IMG/VR virus record: IMGVR_UViG_3300028198_000009
Location: 1-33,997 of that record
Source of the DNA: a virus
Strand: one strand, 5' to 3'
DNA length: 33,997 bases
The position numbers and the translations under genes are program-made. Positions 29,882-33,997 of the stretch are shown here, in pieces. Positions within the stretch are counted from its first letter, which is position 1; each line of letters begins with the position of its first letter. The notes beneath the pieces were generated by a model, which saw nothing but the letters and a program-made list of their open reading frames with translations, made no database searches and was not told where the DNA came from.

Positions 29882-30280
29882 TTATGAGGTTACTAATGTT
29901 ATCAATTCTGCTGCACGTTTATTATTAATCTCTTGACCATCCTTTGCAGCTCTGTATAAATACGTTGTCATTCTTGCAGCTTGAGTTGGCGATAAAATAA
30001 TATCAGCTTCAGCTTCAGCTTCTTCAACCAGGCGTAAGCAATCTTCTAATGTATCGTCGTCGACTGCAGTATTTTCTCCAGTGTCTGAAACCAGCCAACT
30101 CAGCGATACACCAAGGAACTTGGCTAATCCTTCCAGTTGATCCAGTGTTGGTTTCGATCGTCCAGTAAAATAATGTCCGATTGCTCCGCGAGTATTTTTA
30201 CCCATTGAAGGTGCAATATCTGTTTGCGTTAATTTATTTTCAGCCATTTTACTTTTGGCCCGTGAAATCCAGCTTCCCAT
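29882..30280 (-). CDS. Prophage repressor (CI-like, Xre HTH, no protease domain)
   Basis: 132 residues from the ATG at 30280; ATG at 30286 is an alternative but only three bases from GGAG. The Xre-type helix-turn-helix is ENKLTQTDIAPSMGKNTRGA followed by YFTGRSKPTLDQLEGLAKFL. Residues after 75 form an acidic helical region and a C-terminal helix, not the S24 self-cleavage domain of lambda CI. It is divergent from the YdaS/Cro-like gene across a palindromic operator, the normal arrangement for a lysogeny switch. Without S24, induction would need an antirepressor or another route. Confidence 0.85.
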   Translation of the reverse strand: MGSWISRAKSKMAENKLTQTDIAPSMGKNTRGAIGHYFTGRSKPTLDQLEGLAKFLGVSLSWLVSDTGENTAVDDDTLEDCLRLVEEAEAEADIILSPTQAARMTTYLYRAAKDGQEINNKRAAELITLVTS

Positions 30281-30286
30281 AAGCAT

Positions 30287-30416
30287 TATCTCCGTTTAAA
30301 TTTGTAGCTCTCTAATGCTATATTTTACCAGATATGTAGCAATTTTAGAATAATGTTTGTATCTTATTGAGCAATATGATACAATTTGTCACAATTTATT
30401 GGGAGATTATGAAAAA
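30287..30416. promoter_or_regulatory. Immunity switch region between repressor and Cro-like gene
   Basis: A 28-base palindrome at 30357-30384 has arms TTGTATC and GATACAA plus an inner ATTG/CAAT pair, with one mismatched pair. Its ends coincide with -35 (TTGTAT, 30357-30362) and -10 (TACAAT, 30380-30385) boxes 17 bases apart for rightward transcription. For the repressor, TTCTAA and TAAAAT on the minus strand (30345-30350 and 30322-30327) are also 17 bases apart. TGTAGC and GCTATA motifs at about 30302-30341 are further half-site candidates. Confidence 0.75.
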
Positions 30417-30656
30417 ATGACATTAATTGAGTACGGAAGGAAAGAAAAAGCACTCGGCAACTACAGATCCCTTAATCAGATCTGGGTAAGTATAGCACAA
30501 GAGCTTGGAGTATCGACTCCGTTGGTAAAGCTTTGGGCGAATAAGCAAAGAAGAGTAGCTGATTTACATGTGATCAATCTTGAGAAAGCAACCCAGGGCG
30601 AAGTATCTCGGCATCATACCAGGCCAGATATATATCCACCGGAGGAAGCACAATGA
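30417..30656 (+). CDS. YdaS/Cro-like transcription regulator
   Basis: 79 residues from the ATG at 30417, chosen over TTG at 30357, which lies inside the operator. GGGAG is at 30401-30405. A four-codon frame (ATG AAA AAA TGA) overlaps the start and might modulate translation. The HTH is VSIAQELGVSTPLVKLWANK, followed by NLEKATQGEVSRHHTRPDIY. The IE-x-AT-x-G-x-V-x-R...RPDxYP ending is the hallmark of YdaS-type Cro proteins. It should turn off repressor synthesis during lytic growth. It overlaps the next gene by four bases. Confidence 0.85.
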   Translation: MTLIEYGRKEKALGNYRSLNQIWVSIAQELGVSTPLVKLWANKQRRVADLHVINLEKATQGEVSRHHTRPDIYPPEEAQ

Positions 30657-31300
30657 AAACTAAAAGAGATTCGATTGTTGTTTATAGATCTTTTTATGAA
30701 GCTGCTAAAGCTTTGGGAGATCAAGAAGAGTTAGAGCTTTATAGAGCGATCTTTGAGTTTGGCTTGGATCATAAGAATACTGACATGGGACCAATGGCTG
30801 CAGCAATGTTCAAGCTCATTCAACCCCAGCTGGAAGCTAACTATAAGAAATGGCAGAGCAGTCAAAAGGGTGCCCAGGCTACTAAAGATAAATGGGCAAA
30901 GGTAGGCCAAGAGCAAGACGAAAAGAAGGCCAAAGGAGGGCCAAAGGAAGGCCAAAAGGAAACCAAAGATAAGCCTAATGTAAATGTTAATGTTAATGAT
31001 AATGTAAATGATAATGCTAATGTCTTTATTGGGTTGCAGCTCAATGATAAATCCCTTTTTCCAATCTATGAGGATGATCTCGTAAAGTATAGAGATCTAT
31101 ATCCGGCTGTTGATGTTGAGCAAGAGCTTCGCAATATGGTGGGTTGGATTGATGGTAATCCTACGAAACGTAAAACTAAATCTGGGATCAAGAAGTTTGT
31201 CAATTCCTGGTTGTCTAAAGAACAGGATCAAGGCGGTAGGAGAACTCAAGGACCAGCCAAAAGAGCTGGACTTAACTTATTGAAGGAGGTTGCAAGATGA
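30653..31300 (+). CDS. DUF6291-type replication protein (O-like)
   Basis: 215 residues, GGAGG before the ATG. The N-terminal 75 residues (SIVVYRSFYEAAKALGDQEE, YRAIFEFGLDHK, AMFKLIQPQLEANYKKWQ) match the DUF6291 domain. A low-complexity linker of Lys/Glu/Gly repeats and then NVNVNVNDNVNDNANV follows. The C-terminus (RNMVGWIDGNPTKRKTKSGI, KKFVNSWLSKEQ) is the DNA-binding end seen on many phage replisome organisers. It is likely the initiator, paired with the lambda-P-like protein. The linker DNA has iteron-like repeats. Confidence 0.8.
   Translation: MKTKRDSIVVYRSFYEAAKALGDQEELELYRAIFEFGLDHKNTDMGPMAAAMFKLIQPQLEANYKKWQSSQKGAQATKDKWAKVGQEQDEKKAKGGPKEGQKETKDKPNVNVNVNDNVNDNANVFIGLQLNDKSLFPIYEDDLVKYRDLYPAVDVEQELRNMVGWIDGNPTKRKTKSGIKKFVNSWLSKEQDQGGRRTQGPAKRAGLNLLKEVAR
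30905..31022 (+). other. Candidate replication origin inside the initiator gene
   Basis: GGCCAAAGGAG, GGCCAAAGGAA and GGCCAAAAGGAA stand head to tail at 30928, 30939 and 30950, with a degenerate copy (ACCAAAG) at 30962 and a partial one at 30905. An AT-rich stretch of AATGTT/AATGAT-like hexamers follows at 30977-31022. Iterons plus an AT-rich segment within the initiator gene is the lambda ori plan. The repeats also encode a plausible protein linker, so the assignment is tentative. Confidence 0.45.
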
Positions 31301-31881
31301 TGGTAGCTGAAGAGAAAAAAATAGCGGGGAGAGTGATTGCCAGGTTCAAAGTAATGTTTCCTTCATTTGGTGCCAGGTTGGATGATGATGAAGATTGGAT
31401 GAACTTAACGCTCGATGAATGGTCAAAAGGTTTGTCTGGGATTGCAACAGTGGATGTTTTACATGCGATCGAATTAGTTAGAAGATCTGGATCTGAGTTT
31501 GCGCCATCGCTTCCAAAGTTTATTGAATATTGTGGTGGTCGACCAAAGCTTAACAAGGCTTTAGAAAACAAAAAAGAATCCCAGAGAGATTATGCTCAGA
31601 TGTGGATGAATGCTGATGACAAAGGAAAGTATCGATTCTTTGTTGATCATCCCTTTCATGAAGTCCCTGGTTATGTCCAGGTCTGGTTTAAGAATTACAA
31701 CAAGCAGCATAGAGGTTGGACCAATCACGAGTCGGATATGATGCTTCGATTCTGGGCGCAGCCACAATGGTTGGACGTGTCTGATGATGAGCAAGACACA
31801 AGAAGGGAGCGCATTAATCAAATGATCGATGAGCACCAGAAAAACATTATTAATTATTTTATCAATAGGAAAAGCGCATGA
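31297..31881 (+). CDS. Lambda P-like replication protein (helicase loader)
   Basis: 194 residues, AAGGAGG seven bases before the ATG. The core RVIARFKVMFPSFGARLDDD, LDEWSKGLSGIATVDVLHAI, then GSEFAPSLPKFIEYCGGRPK fits the lambda P-like family, in which a helical domain of WA-x-GL type precedes PxxxEFxxxC. It would recruit the host DnaB helicase to the origin. Its position directly behind the O-like gene supports the call. The stop overlaps the next start (ATGA). Confidence 0.75.
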   Translation: MMVAEEKKIAGRVIARFKVMFPSFGARLDDDEDWMNLTLDEWSKGLSGIATVDVLHAIELVRRSGSEFAPSLPKFIEYCGGRPKLNKALENKKESQRDYAQMWMNADDKGKYRFFVDHPFHEVPGYVQVWFKNYNKQHRGWTNHESDMMLRFWAQPQWLDVSDDEQDTRRERINQMIDEHQKNIINYFINRKSA

Positions 31882-32021
31882 GTGAAGAGCTAAAAAAAGC
31901 AATACTAGAATTGAGAGAAAGAGTTGAAGGAGCTGAGAAGCATTCTGGAAAGTGGCCAGATCCTTGGATGGTGAAGCTCGCAAAAGCTATGGAAAAAACA
32001 GTAGTGCCTAAGAAAAAATAG
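31878..32021 (+). CDS. Small basic helical protein
   Basis: 47 residues in an ATGA overlap with the P-like gene and a TAGTG overlap with the nuclease gene. Highly charged helix with a basic end (LKKAILELRERVEGAEKHSG, VVPKKK). Too short to place in a family. The two overlaps argue that it is translated. Confidence 0.55.
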   Translation: MSEELKKAILELRERVEGAEKHSGKWPDPWMVKLAKAMEKTVVPKKK

Positions 32022-32413
32022 TGGCTGACGTTGAGCACCAGGTACAAAAAGCAATATGTGATTTGCTAGATCTTCACAACATTTGTTATTGGGCAGTTCC
32101 AAATGGTGGCAGCAGAAATCTAAAAACTGGTACCAAATTGAAAAGAGAAGGAGTTAAACCTGGTGTCCCAGATCTCACGATCGTTCATTCTGGAAGATAT
32201 ATTGGTTTGGAAGTTAAAAAGCCTAAGACTAATTCTCCGAAGGGAAGGTTAAGCAAAGTCCAGGTGGAGTTCCATAAAAAGATCGAAGCTGCGGGTGGAC
32301 ATGTTGAAGTTGTTTACTCTTTGGAAGATGTAATAGAAGTCATTGATCGGTTGATGATCAGTGTTGATAAAGAATATAAATTTATAGAGGATCAATGGTG
32401 GGCCAAAGTATGA
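32021..32413 (+). CDS. VRR-NUC domain nuclease
   Basis: 130 residues, GTG start sharing a base with the preceding stop. The motifs are those of the VRR-NUC family: E in VEHQVQKAICDLL, NGGSRN, then GVKPGVPDLTIVHSGRYIGL and EVKKPKTN, where the acidic residues and Lys are the PD-(D/E)XK site. A final Val-rich stretch (GGHVEVVYSLEDVIEVI) is also typical. It probably cuts branched DNA before packaging, taking the place of a RusA-type resolvase. It precedes the terminase genes, where resolvases often lie. Confidence 0.9.
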   Translation: MADVEHQVQKAICDLLDLHNICYWAVPNGGSRNLKTGTKLKREGVKPGVPDLTIVHSGRYIGLEVKKPKTNSPKGRLSKVQVEFHKKIEAAGGHVEVVYSLEDVIEVIDRLMISVDKEYKFIEDQWWAKV

Positions 32414-32814
32414 ATAAGTTAACAACAAAGCAAGAGAAGTTTTGCAAATCTTTCATTGAAACAGGGAATGCAAGTGAAGCATATCGACAGAGTTATGACT
32501 GTCAAAAAATGAAAGGACCAACAATAAATCGAAATGCAGTAGCACTTCTTGATAACAGCAAGATTGCAACAAGAGTCGGTGAGCTGCAATTAAACCTACA
32601 AAAAAAGTTTGAGGTGACTGTTGAATCACTATCAAAAGAACTTGACGAGGATCGACAATTAGCTAGATCTCTGGGCCAACCTGGTGCAGCTATCTCAGCT
32701 CTGAACGTCAAAGCCAGGATCCATGGACTAGATAAGCAAGTGATGTCCAACGATCCAGAGAATCCAATGCCAGCAACAATACAAGTGGAGATATTAAGAA
32801 ATGAAAATAATTAA
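32395..32814 (+). CDS. Terminase small subunit
   Basis: 139 residues from the ATG at 32395 (AGAGG five bases upstream), or 134 from the ATG at 32410, which overlaps the nuclease stop (ATGA). The N-terminal HTH region, NKLTTKQEKFCKSFIETGNA followed by SEAYRQSYD, is the Terminase_2 (PF03592) signature. It ends with the usual ALNVKARIHGLDKQ. It recognises phage DNA for packaging and works with the large subunit encoded at 33089. The last 14 bases overlap the next small gene. Confidence 0.92.
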   Translation: MVGQSMNKLTTKQEKFCKSFIETGNASEAYRQSYDCQKMKGPTINRNAVALLDNSKIATRVGELQLNLQKKFEVTVESLSKELDEDRQLARSLGQPGAAISALNVKARIHGLDKQVMSNDPENPMPATIQVEILRNENN

Positions 32815-32947
32815 ACAACCAGTGGATTATCCGATTGAAGTCGAAGTTCATAAACAACCAACTAACAAACTATACCTGGGGATCTTCCTTGGGTTTTGGC
32901 TTGGTTACGCTCCTTATATCATCCATCAAATGCAATGGCTCCGATAG
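32801..32947 (+). CDS. Small membrane protein between terminase genes
   Basis: 48 residues overlapping the small-terminase stop. A hydrophilic start (IIKQPVDYPIEVEVHKQPT) is followed by a single membrane helix (LYLGIFLGFWLGYAPYII). AGTGGAG is a ribosome site at modest distance. It overlaps the next ORF by 13 bases. Role unknown. Confidence 0.6.
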   Translation: MKIIKQPVDYPIEVEVHKQPTNKLYLGIFLGFWLGYAPYIIHQMQWLR

Positions 32948-33120
32948 AACACACATGCAATGTTTGTGGCAGTGAATATGACGAAGAAGAGGGTGGGATC
33001 GAAGGTTTCTTCGGGATCACTGAAGTAGCTTTTTGTTGCTGGTGTTATTCATCCATAGTTGATATGGTCCATTATCACGATTCTAATTATGACGACGAAA
33101 CTCCGCATACAAATCACTGA
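32935..33120 (+). CDS. Small Cys-rich zinc-ribbon-like protein
   Basis: 61 residues from the ATG at 32935, within the end of the membrane-protein gene. CNVC (IEHTCNVCGSEYDEEE) and CCWC (VAFCCWCYSS) give a likely zinc site, and the C-terminus is acidic and His-rich. The upstream TTG at 32896 is less likely as a start because it lies wholly in the other gene. No family recognised. The terminase gene starts inside its 3' end. Confidence 0.62.
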   Translation: MAPIEHTCNVCGSEYDEEEGGIEGFFGITEVAFCCWCYSSIVDMVHYHDSNYDDETPHTNH

Positions 33121-33997
33121 GAAGTTTGAGCCATTCCTGGAGCCACATCGTTATAAAGTGGCTCATGGCGGACGAGGATCATCGAAATCCTGGACGATTG
33201 CGCAGCTGCTGGTGCTCAAAGCTTACAAAGAAAAGACCAGGATCTTGTGTGCCAGGGAGATCCAGAAGTCAATCAATGACTCAGTGCTGCTGCTTCTTGC
33301 TGATACGATCGAACGTATGGGGCTGCAAGATTTCTTTGAGATACAAAAGACACAGATCATTGGTCGCAATGGCTCACGCTTTAGCTTTGAAGGACTCAGA
33401 TCAAACATCACCAAGATCAAATCAATGGAAGGAATCCAGGTGGTATGGTTGGAAGAAGCTGAGAAGATAACCGCATCCAGTTACGATACCCTTATTCCGA
33501 CCATAAGAGCTCCAGGCAGTGAGATCTGGATCTCATTCAATGCCCAGGATCTACTGGATCCAACTTACCAAAGATTCGTAGTCAATCCGCCAGAGGACTC
33601 ATACGTTGTCAAAGTCAACTATGTTGATAATCCTTGGTTTCCAAAAGAATTAGAGAAGGAAAGACTACACCTGGAGAAAGTCGATAAAGCTTTATATAAG
33701 CATATTTGGCTCGGAGAACCACTAGAAAACAGGAAGGGAGCTTACTATGCCAGGCAGATCGAAGCAGCCAGGGAGGATAGCAGAATTACTAAGGTTCCGA
33801 TTGATCCTGTGCTACCAGTAAATTCATTCTGGGATCTTGGAATCGCGGACGCAACCTCAATATGGTTGATCCAGAGAGCTGGCACTGAGCTCAGAGTCGT
33901 CGGTTACTATGAAAACAATGGAGAGGGCCTTCAACACTACATCAATTGGCTGCATGACTTTCGAGATACCCATGGGATTACCTTCGGAGATCACTGG
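33089..33997 (+). CDS. Terminase large subunit, N-terminal part (ATPase domain)
   Basis: 303 codons run off the window end; 256 of them lie before the repeat and the rest duplicate bases 3-143. The Walker A-like motif is HGGRGSSKS at residues 26-34 and the Walker B motif is VVWLEEAE at 118-125. The layout fits the PBSX/Terminase_3 type large subunit. The ATP-driven motor pushes DNA through the portal. The start at 33089 has no good ribosome site and lies inside the preceding gene, so coupling is likely. Joined with bases 3-509, the protein has 424 residues. Confidence 0.95.
   Translation, partial: MTTKLRIQITEKFEPFLEPHRYKVAHGGRGSSKSWTIAQLLVLKAYKEKTRILCAREIQKSINDSVLLLLADTIERMGLQDFFEIQKTQIIGRNGSRFSFEGLRSNITKIKSMEGIQVVWLEEAEKITASSYDTLIPTIRAPGSEIWISFNAQDLLDPTYQRFVVNPPEDSYVVKVNYVDNPWFPKELEKERLHLEKVDKALYKHIWLGEPLENRKGAYYARQIEAAREDSRITKVPIDPVLPVNSFWDLGIADATSIWLIQRAGTELRVVGYYENNGEGLQHYINWLHDFRDTHGITFGDHW
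33855..33997. repeat. Terminal direct repeat, right copy
   Basis: Identical to bases 1-143 apart from C at 33871 (A at 17). Lies inside the large terminase gene. It marks the contig overlap that closes the genome into a circle of about 33,854 bp. Confidence 0.95.

Overview
The window is essentially one complete temperate phage genome, with podovirus (short-tailed) gene content, captured as a circular contig. Bases 1-143 repeat bases 33855-33997 with one synonymous difference, so the closed circle is about 33,854 bp. The large terminase gene runs across the join, with its 5' part at the right end and its 3' part at the left end. Composition is AT-rich. The attachment core is the last 20 bases of a tRNA whose acceptor stem would read GCCCGGG, as in many alphaproteobacterial tRNA-Phe genes. 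Several virion proteins resemble those of marine podoviruses. A marine bacterial host, perhaps an alphaproteobacterium, is an inference and not proven.

Rightward virion block (33089 through the join to 16965): large terminase, a small unknown protein, portal, a Bbp19-like protein, scaffold, a small RMF-like protein, a 200-base leader with a candidate promoter, major capsid protein and a strong intrinsic terminator. Two tail tubular (T7 gp11/gp12-like) proteins follow, then four internal virion proteins and a T7-type tail fibre with an alanine-rich stalk. One internal virion protein, 993 residues long, carries three exact 76-residue repeats and a RelA/SpoT-like domain.

Host-recognition and lysis block (16975-22560): a fibre ending in a peptidase-G2-like domain, two tandem copies of a receptor-binding-protein plus chaperone cassette, a run of very small membrane proteins, a three-helix GTA-type holin, and an HTH-metallophosphoesterase fusion. 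Bases 16722-20910 contain no GATC at all, although GATC is dense elsewhere, so this block looks recently exchanged. I recognise no endolysin.

Integration module (22544-24137): a leftward tyrosine integrase, then attP (tRNA 3' end plus intrinsic terminator, flanked by two tandem pairs of a 10-base repeat), then an AlpA-type excisionase on the other side of attP.

Leftward early operon (29152 down to 23943): about ten small, mostly unrecognised proteins, then a YqaJ-type exonuclease, a RecT/Bet annealing protein, small DNA-binding proteins and excisionase. The lead promoter at 29184-29213 has consensus -35 and -10 boxes and a repressor-like operator between them.

Immunity and replication (29294-32947): a leftward repressor with two small genes behind it, one containing an 11-base G/C homopolymer. 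A 28-base palindrome overlies the rightward promoter. Rightward genes follow: a YdaS/Cro-like regulator, a DUF6291 replication protein with origin-like repeats inside its gene, a lambda-P-like protein, a VRR-NUC nuclease and the small terminase. The layout is lambda-like (repressor/Cro, O/P-like replication, Red-like recombination) joined to a T7/BPP-1-like virion module, with no phage DNA or RNA polymerase.
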